From: Streptomyces flavochromogenes
GTDB taxonomy: Bacteria; Actinomycetota; Actinomycetes; Streptomycetales; Streptomycetaceae
Reading direction: 5' to 3'
Assembly (NCBI RefSeq): GCF_000717595.1
Contig: NZ_JNZO01000051.1
Span: 1-32,673 of the forward strand
DNA: 32,673 nucleotides
How positions within the stretch are numbered: the first letter of the stretch is position 1; each line of letters starts with the position of its first letter. Both the position numbers and the translations under genes were made by a program. Shown in pieces: positions 24,001 to 32,578 of the stretch. Under the pieces are notes generated by a model that made no database searches, was not told where the DNA came from, and saw only the letters and a program-made list of their open reading frames with translations.

Positions 24001-24351
24001 GGGCGGGAGGGAAGCGGAGACAGGGGCGGGGCAGCAGGGCGGGGCGGGGAGGCAGCGTCACGCCGCAAGCGGGGGTGCCGGCAGTGAGGGAGAGCGGCCC
24101 GCCGTGGGCGGAGGTGCATCCGGCGTGGAGCAGTGTTTCGTCGCGGGCGGTGGTGCCTCGGTTCACTCACGCTCCCGGACGACCGTGATCGATCTCGGCG
24201 CCCATGGCCCGTACCGGCGTTCCCGGGCCCCGACGCCCGGTGCGGGGCGCTTGGAGCACCGCACTGGCCGCCCGGCCGCTGGCATCGGGATCCGTGCGGC
24301 GTTTCACTGGAAGGTGCTGGAAGGTGCCGCACCCGCGCTCCGGGAGGTCTT

Positions 24352-25824
24352 GTGAACACGCGCACACCGCCCCGTTTCGATCCCACCCGCGTCCCCCACC
24401 TGCTGGGCTCGTTCGCGCCGGTGACCGAGGAGGTCGACGCCGCCGACCTCGAGGTGAAAGGCGAGATCCCGGCCGCCCTGGACGGTCTGTACCTGCGCAA
24501 CGGGCCCAATCCCCGCTTCACGCCGATCGGCTCGTACCTGTACCCCATCGACGGCGACGGAATGCTGCACGGAGTGTGGCTCTCACAGGGGCGCGCCCGC
24601 TACCGCAACCGTTTCGTGCGCACCCCGGCCCTGGAGGCCGAGGAACGGGCCGGGCAGGCCCTGTGGGGAGGCCTTGAGTCGATGATCCTGCCGGATGCGG
24701 AGCAGGTCGGACCGCAGCTTGCGGGGACCTTTCGGGACCTGCCTGACATCAATGTCGTACGGCATGGAGGCCGCCTGCTTGCACTCGCCGAGTCGGCCTG
24801 CCCGTACCGGATCGGCGCCGGGCTGGAGACCCTCGGCCGCGAGGACTTCGAGGGGGCCCTGCCCGCGGGGATCACCGCCCACCCCAAGATCGACCCGGTC
24901 ACGGGCGAGATGGTCGTCTTCTGCTACGGCCTCGAAGCGCCCTACCTGACCTGGTCGGTCATCGGCCGCGACGGCACCATCACGAGCGGGCCCACCCCCG
25001 TCGAGGGCGTGGACGAGCCGATGATGATCCACGACATGGCCCTGACCGGCCGCTACGCCGTTCTGATCCTCGCGCCCGCCTTCTTCGACCTGGACGCGGC
25101 CATGGCAGGCGGCTCGTTCCTGGCCTGGCGGCCCGAGCGGGGAACCCGCGTGGTCCTGATCCCCCGCGACGGCGGACCGCCACGCTGGGCGACCGACGAC
25201 GCCTTCTGGCTGTGGCACACCGTGAACGCCTACGACGACGGCCCCGGCCCCGACGCCCAGGTGGTCCTGGACTACGTGCAGTGGAGCCGGCTGACCGTCG
25301 GCGGCGCACCGGGCGCGAAGCAGGAGCCGGTCAGCGGCGGTCTGGCGCGGGCGCGCATCGACCCCGTGGCAGGCACCATGACCCGCTCACTGCTGGACGA
25401 CGCCCGAGTAGAGTTCCCCCGCATCGACGACCGCCTCATCGGCCGGCGCCACCGACACACGGCACTGGCCACGTCGACCGGCCGGACGGACCTGCTGTCG
25501 GGCGAATACGACGCCGTACGCTTCCACGACACGCAGACAGGGACCGCCGTCGTCTGGGACGCCGGAGACCTGTCGGTCGGAGAACCGGTCTTCGCTCCCG
25601 AACCGGGTACCGACTCCGAGGTGCGCGGCCACTGGCTCACCTTCGCCACCGACCGCACCGACGGAACAAGCTGGTTCCTCGTCCTGCCCGCCGAAGACCC
25701 AGCCGCCGGACCGGTCGCACGCGCCCGCGTCCCCGTCCGGGTTCCACTCGGCCTGCACGGCGGCTGGCTGCCCACCGAAGACGACCGGCCCACCGCACAC
25801 AGTGCCCCATCCACTGCCACGTGA
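24352..25824 (+). CDS. Carotenoid oxygenase family dioxygenase
   Basis: A complete 490-residue enzyme from a GTG at 24352 with GGGAGG about 6 nt upstream; the open frame extends to 24133 but without family character. The four iron-ligand histidines are in place: ITAHPKID (H177), MMIHDMAL (H227), FWLWHTVNAYDD (H289) and GLHGGWLP (about H469). Also typical are LDGLYLRNGPNPRF, PIDGDGMLHGVWL and the acidic AESACPYRIG. The family uses a non-haem iron to split a double bond of carotenoids, apocarotenoids or stilbenes with O2 inside a seven-bladed propeller. Cytoplasmic; no signal peptide. No carotenoid biosynthesis genes are nearby, so the substrate is open. Two tandem copies of CTGGAAGGTG (24307-24326) precede it. 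Confidence 0.95.
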   Translation: MNTRTPPRFDPTRVPHLLGSFAPVTEEVDAADLEVKGEIPAALDGLYLRNGPNPRFTPIGSYLYPIDGDGMLHGVWLSQGRARYRNRFVRTPALEAEERAGQALWGGLESMILPDAEQVGPQLAGTFRDLPDINVVRHGGRLLALAESACPYRIGAGLETLGREDFEGALPAGITAHPKIDPVTGEMVVFCYGLEAPYLTWSVIGRDGTITSGPTPVEGVDEPMMIHDMALTGRYAVLILAPAFFDLDAAMAGGSFLAWRPERGTRVVLIPRDGGPPRWATDDAFWLWHTVNAYDDGPGPDAQVVLDYVQWSRLTVGGAPGAKQEPVSGGLARARIDPVAGTMTRSLLDDARVEFPRIDDRLIGRRHRHTALATSTGRTDLLSGEYDAVRFHDTQTGTAVVWDAGDLSVGEPVFAPEPGTDSEVRGHWLTFATDRTDGTSWFLVLPAEDPAAGPVARARVPVRVPLGLHGGWLPTEDDRPTAHSAPSTAT

Positions 25825-26574
25825 GGGACGGCCGGCCAGCACTGTGCCTGCCCAGCATGCGTCCACTCGTTCCCAGGAACGGACGCCGTCTACTCGACCA
25901 ACCCGACCCCCGATACGGCAACGGCCGAGCCCCTCGCCCCCGCTGGCGGAAACGGAGCACGACGGCGCCGCAGCACCACCGGTGCCAGGCGACACCGTCC
26001 TCGGACCTCAGCATGATGCGGGCGGCCACCAGCGACAACCTGCCGACGACCTCCAGAAGCTGAGCGGACACCGCTCCCGGACCGAACACGTCCGACACGA
26101 CAGGCCAGGCTCACGATGCGTGCCTCGGTCGTGTTGTGCACCTGAGTCCGCCCCTGACATGGGAGACGCAGGCAGGCAGGCGGGAAGCCTTGGCGCAGGT
26201 CGCGCCGACGACGGGGCGAGCGGCACGGAGCTGCTCGACACCGGCGTCAGCCTGGCCGGCGCCGACCGCGGCCCCGCCGGAAGGTGGGAGGGGTCCAGCC
26301 ACGACTACGGAGCGGGCAGCGGGAGGAGCTACAGCCACGGGTACGGGCCGTCACCCGCGACTGGACCGTCTCGTTCCCAGTCACCCGGGCCAGCTTGCCC
26401 CGGACCTGACGGCCGACCAGGCGTGCGGAGAGGCGCCCAGATGCTGCTGTGTGGTGCTGCCTCGTCGTAGCGGCAGCACCGCGGTGTCAACCAGCCGTAG
26501 GTGCCACGGTGCTTGTGCCGGAGCGCAGCGAGGATCTGTCGGACACACCGTCGGCGACTTCTTCCGCGGCTTCG
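25825..26574. other. No supported gene
   Basis: 750 bp after the carotenoid oxygenase. Every long frame here is rich in R, P, S and G, lacks motifs and has no ribosome binding site. It may contain decayed genes, but nothing can be named. No long hairpin or terminal repeat was noticed. Confidence 0.5.
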
Positions 26575-27039
26575 CTACGGGGCGGCGTACGGCTCACACG
26601 CGACGCCGTCCCCGTCCCGGTCCAGTTCCTCCCTGTACCCCTGCCCGCCGCGAATCAGCGGCGCTGCCCCGGCGTCCCGCGCTGCGTCACAGTTCTCGTA
26701 GTACTCCGCTGCTGGTGCGACCGACTCCGGCAGGTCCGGCGTCACGGGATCGGGAGCCTCAGGTGCAGGGACGTCCGACTCAGGAAGGTCCGATTCAGGC
26801 GTCTCCACGGGCGGTGGCACCGGGACCGGCAGGGATGGTGACACAGTCACCGTCTCAGTCACCGTAATCGAGGGGGATGGGTCGGGGCGTTCACCCTCGA
26901 CGGGGCCCTCGCAGGCGCTGATGACGGCTCCCAGCGCGAGGAAGGCCACCAGCAGTACAGCGACTACGAAGCCGCCCTTGCCCCACCCCGAGCGACGCGC
27001 CCACCAGCCACCCGCTCTGTCGTGGTCATCCATCGGCAC
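26575..27039 (-). CDS. Excalibur domain protein, membrane or lipid anchored
   Basis: A 154-residue surface protein (an ATG two codons further in, at 27033, is equally possible). A cytoplasmic basic start leads to one hydrophobic segment (about residues 23-42, GFVVAVLLVAFLALGAV) ending ISAC, which could be a lipobox. Then comes a Thr/Pro/Glu-rich spacer (about 50-110, VTETVTVSPSLPVPVPPPVE) and a C-terminal Excalibur domain: YYENCDAARDAGAAPLIRGG, GYREELDRDGDGVACEP. The DxDxDGxxCE loop binds calcium and the two Cys form a disulfide. Excalibur domains are found at bacterial cell surfaces, often beside nucleases; no enzyme is fused here. Confidence 0.9.
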   Translation of the reverse strand: MPMDDHDRAGGWWARRSGWGKGGFVVAVLLVAFLALGAVISACEGPVEGERPDPSPSITVTETVTVSPSLPVPVPPPVETPESDLPESDVPAPEAPDPVTPDLPESVAPAAEYYENCDAARDAGAAPLIRGGQGYREELDRDGDGVACEPYAAP

Positions 27040-27131
27040 CGCCAGGTTGAAGGATCTCCACTCAGTGGAACATCACTCGGTCGGCCCCGCATCACGATGA
27101 AACAGTCAGTGCGACACCCGATGTCCCGCAA

Positions 27132-27150
27132 CTAAGGGCTGTCCCGCAAT
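27132..27150 (+). repeat. Solitary IS end, copy B
   Basis: CTAAGGGCTGTCCCGCAAT, sharing the CTAAGGGCTGTCCCGCAA core with copy C (32575) and all but one base with copy A (4241-4267). The interior of the element would lie to the right, where a gene (27208-27930) and a fragment of a matching IS5-type transposase (27982-28545) follow. TGTCCCGCAA also occurs just upstream at 27122-27131. Confidence 0.6.
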
Positions 27151-27194
27151 GATCGGCTGGTACGCCCGGCCGCAAGGGCGCGGAGCCAGGGCGG

Positions 27195-27207
27195 CATGAT
27201 GTCCCCC
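27195..27207 (+). promoter_or_regulatory. Probable leaderless -10 region
   Basis: CATGAT at 27195-27200 is followed by GTCCCCC and then the GTG at 27208, the typical spacing of leaderless Streptomyces genes. No Shine-Dalgarno is present. Confidence 0.4.
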
Positions 27208-27930
27208 GTGATGAACAGTGCAAACCTGCAGCCTGCCCGGATAGCGGGTTACGACGGTGGCCCCCTCACGTACCAGGCCAGGCTTCTGGACGAGCCGCTC
27301 TTCTGGCTGGGGCACCTCTCCTCGTGTATCCAGAGCGAGGAGGCCGAGGAACTGCTGTTCGGCGCGGACTATGACGCGGCCGGCGACTTCCAGCGTCAGC
27401 TCTGGGAGCGGGCCGAGTGGCCGGCATTCACGGTTCCGCTCGCTGCTGATCACCGTCTTCACGTGGTCTACCGGACTGTCGCGGACGACACCGGAATCGA
27501 CTACCTCCTCCACCACCCCGACTGGGACCAGGCCGAGGTCCTCGCCCGGGATGACGGGCACTTCATGGGTCCGGGCCTGTCCTGGCCCGAACTCGTCGCA
27601 GCTGCAGACAACATGCTGCCCGGCGGGAGCACCACCGATCCCCACTCCCGTCTGTTGCTCCTGCTGCCTGCGTTCGGCGACGACGCAGTACCCGACGACG
27701 CTGTTGGCCGCCTGGCGGGTGCGCTACGTGCCCGCACGAGCGTGGAAGACCCCGAGACCCTCGCCTCTGCTCTCCTGGAGGACCAAGGGGGCCCCGGCCC
27801 CGCGCGCTGGATGGTAGCCGGGCACGGTTTCTCCGTGAACGATGGCGAGTACTCCTTCCGTAACCCCACCAACCTCTTCGCCTTGTCAGCCGATCGCTTG
27901 GCCCAGGTGGCTACCGCGCTGGCGCCTTGA
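27208..27930 (+). CDS. Unassigned soluble protein, possible IS passenger
   Basis: From the GTG at 27208 (or the ATG at 27211) it encodes about 240 residues. The protein is acidic and globular, with repeated aromatic motifs: LDEPLFWLGHLSSCIQ, FGADYDAAGDFQRQLWERAE, VVYRTVADDTGIDYLLHHPD, and a C-terminal RWMVAGHGFSVNDGEYSFRN then PTNLFALSADRLAQVATAL. Coding bias is excellent and the C-terminus is natural. I do not recognise a family; the composition is reminiscent of small immunity-type proteins, but that is only an impression. It lies 58 bp after an IS end and 52 bp before an IS5-type transposase on the same strand, so it may be cargo of that element. Confidence 0.7.
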   Translation: MMNSANLQPARIAGYDGGPLTYQARLLDEPLFWLGHLSSCIQSEEAEELLFGADYDAAGDFQRQLWERAEWPAFTVPLAADHRLHVVYRTVADDTGIDYLLHHPDWDQAEVLARDDGHFMGPGLSWPELVAAADNMLPGGSTTDPHSRLLLLLPAFGDDAVPDDAVGRLAGALRARTSVEDPETLASALLEDQGGPGPARWMVAGHGFSVNDGEYSFRNPTNLFALSADRLAQVATALAP

Positions 27931-27981
27931 CCCACACAACGATTTCCAACGGCGAAGGGTGGTGTTTGGAACGATCCAGCC

Positions 27982-28545
27982 GTGACTGCTGTGATCACGG
28001 CTACGCAGCCGGCGTGGACAACTCCGTTCACCGGGCTGAGCCCGCGCTGTTTCAGCAAGCTGGTGACGATGCTGCGGCGCGACGGGGCGGACGAAGTTCG
28101 CAGGGGCCCGGCCGTGGGGTCTGCCGCTGGAGGACCGGGTGCTGCTGGTCACGACGTACTGGCGCACGAACTTGACGATGCACCAGCTCGCCCCGCTGTT
28201 CGGCATCTCGAAATCCCCAGCTGACCGCATCATCGACCACGTCGAGCCGATGCTCGCGCTTCGGCCCCGGAAGCGGTTCCGCAAAGACACCGTGCTCATC
28301 GTTGACGGCACCCTGGTCCCCACCCGCGACCACACTGTGGCCGAGCAGCCGAAGAACTACCGGTACTCCACCAACCACCAGGTCGTCATCGACGCCGACA
28401 CCCGCCTGCTCGTCGTGGTCGGCCGGCCTCTCGCCGGAAACCGCAACGACTGCAGGGCATGGGAGGAGTCCGGCGCCAAGGCCGCCGTCTGCAAGACCAT
28501 GACGATCGCCGACGGCGCCTACCCGGGCACCGGGCTGCGCAGTGA
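27982..28545 (+). pseudogene. IS5-type (DDE_Tnp_4) transposase, frameshifted and 3'-truncated
   Basis: First frame: VITATQPAWTTPFTGLSPRC then FSKLVTMLRRDGADEVRR; after a one-base shift near 28100: GRPWGLPLEDRVLLVTTYWR, TNLTMHQLAPLFGISKSPAD, the first catalytic D in KDTVLIVDGTLVPTRDH, then YRYSTNHQVVIDADTRLLVV and NDCRAWEESGAKAAV, and TIADGAYPGTGL. The order is that of HARBI1-like IS5 transposases. It ends at about 28545, before the final E region. The missing C-terminus of such enzymes reads IARLHNLALTG, which is exactly what appears at the right edge of the window (32636-32673), in another copy. Confidence 0.85.
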
Positions 28546-28569
28546 GGGGACCGCTCACGCGACCCAGAG

Positions 28570-28746
28570 GTGTGGCACTTCGCGAACGCGTCCCGCGGGA
28601 TGCGCTGTTGTACGAGGCTCACGGCCAAGGGCTTCGCGCCCATGGCCTCTGTGACGGCCCGCAGGATCAGGCGAAGGGAAGCCCGCAAGTCCGCTGCCTA
28701 CGAACACGCCGGTCAAGTTCGAAGCGTGCACGACGCCGTATGTTGA
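28570..28746 (+). pseudogene. Unassigned C-terminal gene remnant
   Basis: About 55 residues in one frame ending at a TGA at 28744: EVWHFANASRGMRCCTRLTA, KGFAPMASVTARRIRREARK, SAAYEHAGQVRSVHDAVC. It has protein-like composition but no start and abuts the broken transposase, so it is probably the tail of a gene cut by that insertion. Family not recognised. Confidence 0.3.
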
Positions 28747-28808
28747 ACGACAGCCTCGAAGGAGACCGCCCCCGAGAGAGCCGTGATCACCCGTGCGAGA
28801 CTTGCGTC

Positions 28809-29411
28809 ATGAGCCTCGGACGAGCCCTTCGACGCGCCCTGATAGCCATCGGAACGCTGTCGGCCGCTCTGGCTGTGTCGGCCTGCAGTACCAGCGGAGC
28901 CGGCACGTCCGACGGGGCCGGCACGAGTTTCGTGACCGACGACGGTGGCATATCGACGGTTCCCAAAGACGGGCGCACACCGGCGGGGACACTGGCAGGC
29001 GAGACATCGGACGGCAAGCAGCTTGACGTCGCCGGCCTCAAGGGCAACGTCGTCGTCCTCAACATCTGGGGCTCCTGGTGTCCCCCGTGCAGGGCCGAGG
29101 CACCGCACTTCGCCAAGGTCTCGAACGATCTCAAGGGCAAGGGCGTGAAATTCGTCGGGATCAACACCCGCGACTTCAACAAGCAGCCGGCACAGGCCTT
29201 TGAGGACGAATTCGGCGTCTCCTACCCGAGCCTCTACGACCCACACGGCAAGCTGGTCCTCAAGGGATTCCCCAAAGGGACGCTAGCTCCCAACGGCATA
29301 CCCTCCACGGTCCTGCTCGACCGAGACGGCAGGATCGCCTCGCGAGCACTCCACGCTCTCGATGAAGACAAGCTCCGGTCCATGATCGACCCACTGATCG
29401 CCGAGAAATGA
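28809..29411 (+). CDS. TlpA/ResA-like thioredoxin lipoprotein
   Basis: A 200-residue protein from ATG 28809; the frame extends back to 28542, but that is transposon debris. Residues 1-26 are a lipoprotein signal with lipobox AVSAC (Cys26). After a Ser/Gly/Thr-rich linker the thioredoxin fold begins: GETSDGKQLDVAGLKGNVVV, NIWGSWCPPCRAEAPHFA with the redox pair C91-P-P-C94, VKFVGINTRDFNKQPAQAFE, and the cis-Pro loop NGIPSTVLLDRDGRIASRAL. Such proteins reduce apocytochrome c thiols outside the membrane. ResA normally lies with ccdA, resB and resC; none is present here, so this is an orphan paralogue. No clear Shine-Dalgarno is seen. Confidence 0.93.
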   Translation: MSLGRALRRALIAIGTLSAALAVSACSTSGAGTSDGAGTSFVTDDGGISTVPKDGRTPAGTLAGETSDGKQLDVAGLKGNVVVLNIWGSWCPPCRAEAPHFAKVSNDLKGKGVKFVGINTRDFNKQPAQAFEDEFGVSYPSLYDPHGKLVLKGFPKGTLAPNGIPSTVLLDRDGRIASRALHALDEDKLRSMIDPLIAEK

Positions 29412-29757
29412 TGCCGGGAAGCGAGGAACCGGCCACGGACACGCCGGCGCATTGTCAATCGGACTGAACGGTACAACTGGGCATCCCGGAACGCCGCGTG
29501 CGGGACTGACGCATCCGTGCCGGCGGCAATGACAGACCTCCGCGACCCGTGCAACGAACCCGGCCGTCAAAGACGCCGAGACTCCCCGCGCCACCTTGAC
29601 GGCACCCCCCTTCGCCCAGGACACCGCAGGCAATCCGCCGATCCTCCAGCGAAAAGGTATGCATGGTCATCCGGATCGCGGGCAGGCGGATGCAGAGCAG
29701 GTGGGACTGCTCACCGGGCCCGCGGACTCCCCTGCCGCAGGGCCCGACCGGGTGAAG
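29412..29757. other. No supported gene
   Basis: Between the ResA-like gene and the terminator at 29758. Frames on both strands are arginine-rich shadows with no motifs. It probably includes the 3' flank of both neighbours. Confidence 0.45.
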
Positions 29758-29793
29758 GACCGGCCCGCACTCGTGGTGTTGTGCGGGCCGGTC
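29758..29793. terminator. Strong intrinsic terminator
   Basis: GACCGGCCCGCAC (29758-29770) pairs perfectly with GTGCGGGCCGGTC (29781-29793) over a 10-nt loop. It lies just downstream of the decayed minus-strand DUF5954 gene and probably was its terminator. Confidence 0.8.
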
Positions 29794-29899
29794 GCTCACG
29801 CGAGGACTCCACAGTCCGGTCACTGTGGTGCCTGTGGCCATCCGAGCGCCGAAAGGCCCGTGTACGTCTCCGAGGAGACCGAACGAGGACTCGAAAGCA

Positions 29900-30680
29900 A
29901 CCGGGCCGGCACCGCTCCCTTGCCCTCCCTTCCGCGGGAGCGGCGAAGAGCACGTACACGAGGCGGCTCGCCAGCGAAGCAGCCGGCGGACGCGGACGGC
30001 CTGGGAGACCGCTCCATGAAACTCGACCTGGTCGAGCCGCTCTCCGCGGACTCGACCCGCGGCGTCGGCAATGGCCGCCGGCTCTGCGACGGCAGAGTGG
30101 CTGATCTCCGCGACCAGGACATGTGGGTGGGTAGTCCTCTTGCCCGGGTCGCAGGGGATGAAGCCGCGCCGGCGGGGCTTCATCCGGGTCAGGGCGAAGA
30201 CGGTCCGGCGGGCGTCAGGGGAAGTGGTCTGCACGCCGCATCCCGGTGTCCCGGGCTCGTACGCTGGACGATCAGGAACGCCGGCGGCATGACCACGACG
30301 TCAGAGTGGGCCTCCAGAGCCCGAGGGAAGACGTGCAGTGCAGGGCGGGGAGCCTGGCGCCGTAGACCGGGGAGCGCAAGGACAGGCCTTCCGCTGCCTT
30401 GAGTGGGATGAAGGGACGTCCGGGTCCGGGACGAGGCCGTCGTCGACCCGCGCAGTACGGCCGCCAGTGTCGGGGCTCCAGTCGAACGGGAGGGGGCAGG
30501 GGCAGAGGGCCGTGGCATCACGCTGTCGCCGTGCTCGTCGAGGGCCCCGTACCCGCAGCCAGCACCACCCGGTCACGAGTGCCGAGCGCAGTGAGCTCGT
30601 CCACGTACCTCGGATCCAGCCGGGCCCGTTCGGCTGCCCCCAGCCGCGCCCCTCTCCTCCATGTTCTTCGCTAGCTCGTT
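29900..30680 (-). pseudogene. DUF5954 family gene, multiple frameshifts
   Basis: Pieces of the family appear in order in three minus-strand frames: LDPRYVDELTALGTRDRVVL; then LPFDWSPDTGGRTARVDDGL and VPDPDVP; then RALEAHSDVVVMPPAFLIVQ; then RTVFALTRMKPRRRGFIPCD, HPHVLVAEISHSAVAEPAAI and LDQVEFHGAVSQAVRVRRLL. The first piece aligns with VDELTVRGTRFRVVR of the copy at 23558-24000. At least four frame changes show it is dead. No start survives. Confidence 0.65.
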
Positions 30681-30743
30681 CGTCCTCTCCACTACGGCAG
30701 CAGTTCGCGGCCGAGGAAGCGTGGCGCACGCACGAGAAGTCGG

Positions 30744-30920
30744 TCAGTCAGAAGAAGGGGGGCCAGAGCGTTTGATGGCCCGGCCGACGATCACGGCGAG
30801 GGGGATCACGACTGCGATGTAGACCGCGCAGATCGCTGCTGCCGCAGCGCTGGAGGACACCAGCAGGACGAGCCCTCCGAGGACGAGGACCACGGTGAGA
30901 GTCAAGAGGAACAGGCGCAT
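30744..30920 (-). CDS. 58-residue membrane peptide
   Basis: An ATG at 30920 opens a short frame ending at a TGA at 30744-30746. It encodes two hydrophobic segments, MRLFLLTLTVVLVLGGLVLL and AAAAICAVYIAVVIPLAVIV, followed by a basic, Ser/Pro tail (GRAIKRSGPPSSD). Third positions are strongly G/C. The pattern suggests a small integral membrane protein with both ends on the same side. No Shine-Dalgarno is visible, so translation may be leaderless, or the gene may be a remnant. It was not recognised as any family. Confidence 0.55.
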   Translation of the reverse strand: MRLFLLTLTVVLVLGGLVLLVSSSAAAAAICAVYIAVVIPLAVIVGRAIKRSGPPSSD

Positions 30921-30934
30921 ATGAGGTTCAACGA

Positions 30935-31400
30935 CCAGAGCAGCTCGGAGACCTCCAAGACGTCAACGACTTCTTACCGGCAAGGCCGTCGACCGTCTCG
31001 CCCGTGCCGCCAGCCTCGACGAACTCCTGGCCGAAGCCACCGGCAGGATGTCCGTGCTCCACGAGCGCCGGCCCCACCTCCACGCACGCTGATTGGAGGG
31101 CTGTCACGACGTCCCCAGCTCCACCGCGAACTGCGCGCGCGGGGATTCACCGGAGGCGTCTCAGTGCCTCCGCCGACCCTTCCGCACCTTCCGGCCTGCC
31201 CGCCGGTCAGGCCGGAAGCTGCAGCCGGTGCCCCGGCCGCATCCGGGCCGGCCCGAAGCCCCGACGTGTCGTCGGTTGGATCATGACGCGACCCCAGCCC
31301 TCGCGACCGCCGACGCCGCGGAAGGGAAGAAGATCCGTACGGCCTGCCCTTACCTCGACTCCGCCCGTGGAGCTTCGGCCAAGTCGAGGAACAGGTCACC
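30935..31400 (+). pseudogene. ISL3 transposase, middle fragment, frameshifted
   Basis: Plus-strand frames give, in order, LPGKAVDRLARAASLDELLA and TGRMSVLHERRPHLHAR; QLHRELRARGFTGGVSV; RRVVGWIMTRPQP; and ATADAAEGKKIRTACPYLDS. These match the segment between the helix-turn-helix and the final catalytic E of the longer ISL3 enzymes. At least three frame changes are needed and both ends are missing. The following 31400-31560 holds no supported gene. Confidence 0.65.
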
Positions 31401-31563
31401 CGCGCCAAGCTCATCAGGCGCGTGGCGCGACCGAGCAGCCCACCTCGGCCTCCTCCGCCAACGCCTACTCCTGGGCCCATGGCCCCCACGGCATCCCACG
31501 ATCCCCAGCAGAGCCCGATTTACCCCAAGGTCCCGTCTGACCGGGAGCTGGTGACTCGTCCCG

Positions 31564-31905
31564 TCAAAGCTCGACGCGATGCTCCGCAGCCGATGGGTCA
31601 ACGACGGAGCCGTAGCGCAGGACGACGTGCGACGGCCGGAACGGCAGGTCGTTCAGAATGGGCACCATGACGGCGAAGAGTGCGTCGGCGTCCGACCCGT
31701 AGGCGTAGATGGCGACCTCGCCGCCTCCGTACTCGTTCCCGTCGAACTCGCCGACATCAGCTTGCTCGATCACCTCGGTCAGGAGGGCCCCGGCCTGGCG
31801 GACAGCCTCCCGCTGGGTTGGATCGCCGAGGCCGGCATCAGCCAGTCGGTAGTGAGCGATGACGGCGTACTCAACGTCGTTTCCTGCTTCGTCTGTGTCG
31901 GCCAT
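31564..31905 (-). CDS. Unassigned small acidic protein
   Basis: From the ATG at 31905 it encodes 113 residues; an upstream start at 31935 would add ten. It reads VEYAVIAHYRLADAGLGDPT, a helix QREAVRQAGALLTEVIEQAD, then GEFDGNEYGGGEVAIYAYGS, DADALFAVMVPILNDLPFRP and HVVLRYGSVVDPSAAEHRVE. The alternating strand and helix pattern suggests a compact alpha/beta fold, cytoplasmic. The sequence is intact with natural ends. No family was recognised with confidence; the size and acidity are like those of immunity or accessory proteins, which is only an impression. Confidence 0.65.
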   Translation of the reverse strand: MADTDEAGNDVEYAVIAHYRLADAGLGDPTQREAVRQAGALLTEVIEQADVGEFDGNEYGGGEVAIYAYGSDADALFAVMVPILNDLPFRPSHVVLRYGSVVDPSAAEHRVEL

Positions 31906-32090
31906 ACCGGAAACGCTCTCATCCCGGACGGACATCCTCGCCGGCCTGGCCCTGCGGGACGCGGAGACCTCAACCTCCTACACCGACACGTCTGCTCGAC
32001 CGTGGCCCTGCGGCAACACGGAATCCGCGACAGAGACCGTATTCCCTCCAACGGTAGGTTCGCGTAATCCCCAGGTCGTGGCTTGGAGTG

Positions 32091-32564
32091 CTAGGTTGCG
32101 CCGGGGAGCCCCAGGGCGGCCAGAAGGGCTGCGGAAAGCTGTTCCGCGAACAGGGCCGCCCCGGTGAGCGTCTGCCGGATGGCCTCCTCGTCAGGAGTCA
32201 GTCCTGCGGCAGCCGACCAGGCGAGTGCGCCGGCGACGGCGGGTTCGACGGGGAAGTGCTCCAGAGGGATCTCGTAGCTCTCCGCCGTCTCGCGGTTGAG
32301 CAGGCCCTCCCAGCTGCCGCCGCCCGGTGTGAGGGCCTCGACGAAACCTACGTCGCTGTCCAGGAAGGACACCATGATCGCTGGTGTCCCTGTGCTCTGG
32401 ACGAGGTTCGCCAGGCTGCGGCGTCCGGCGTCGGCAAAGACGGTCGTCTGCCAGCTCTCCGACAACGCCTCCGTGTCGTCAATGCCTGTGAATCCGACTG
32501 CCCGCATGAGTTGGTGCAATTCCCCCGTGGACCGGGTCGTCAATGATCCGCCTGAGTTTCCCAT
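32091..32564 (-). CDS. Unassigned small soluble protein
   Basis: From the ATG at 32564 it encodes 157 residues. The frame extends to 32636, but those codons lie in the adjacent IS end. The protein reads GELHQLMRAVGFTGIDDTEA, WQTTVFADAGRRSLANLVQS, TGTPAIMVSFLDSDVGFVEA, then ESYEIPLEHFPVEPAVAGAL and a C-terminal helix TGAALFAEQLSAALLAALGL. It looks like a complete globular protein with no signal peptide. I do not recognise a family. TAGCTT 7 nt before the ATG is a likely leaderless -10, and the IS end starts immediately beyond it. Confidence 0.65.
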   Translation of the reverse strand: MGNSGGSLTTRSTGELHQLMRAVGFTGIDDTEALSESWQTTVFADAGRRSLANLVQSTGTPAIMVSFLDSDVGFVEALTPGGGSWEGLLNRETAESYEIPLEHFPVEPAVAGALAWSAAAGLTPDEEAIRQTLTGAALFAEQLSAALLAALGLPGAT

Positions 32565-32578
32565 GGTCTGCAAGCTAA
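32565..32578 (-). promoter_or_regulatory. -10 region abutting an IS end
   Basis: On the minus strand TTAGCTTGCAGACC precedes the ATG at 32564. TAGCTT with 7 nt spacing fits a leaderless -10. The first four bases, TTAG, are also the target sequence next to the IS end, so the native -35 has been replaced by transposon DNA. Confidence 0.45.

Noticed and set aside
23100..24548. A 482-residue minus-strand open frame.
   Set aside because: Composition is almost entirely R, P, S, G and A. Real coding signal in this stretch is the frameshifted DUF5954 gene in other frames.
25637..26470. Several open frames of 75-220 residues after the carotenoid oxygenase.
   Set aside because: All are low-complexity, with no ribosome binding sites or recognisable domains; part is antisense to the oxygenase itself.
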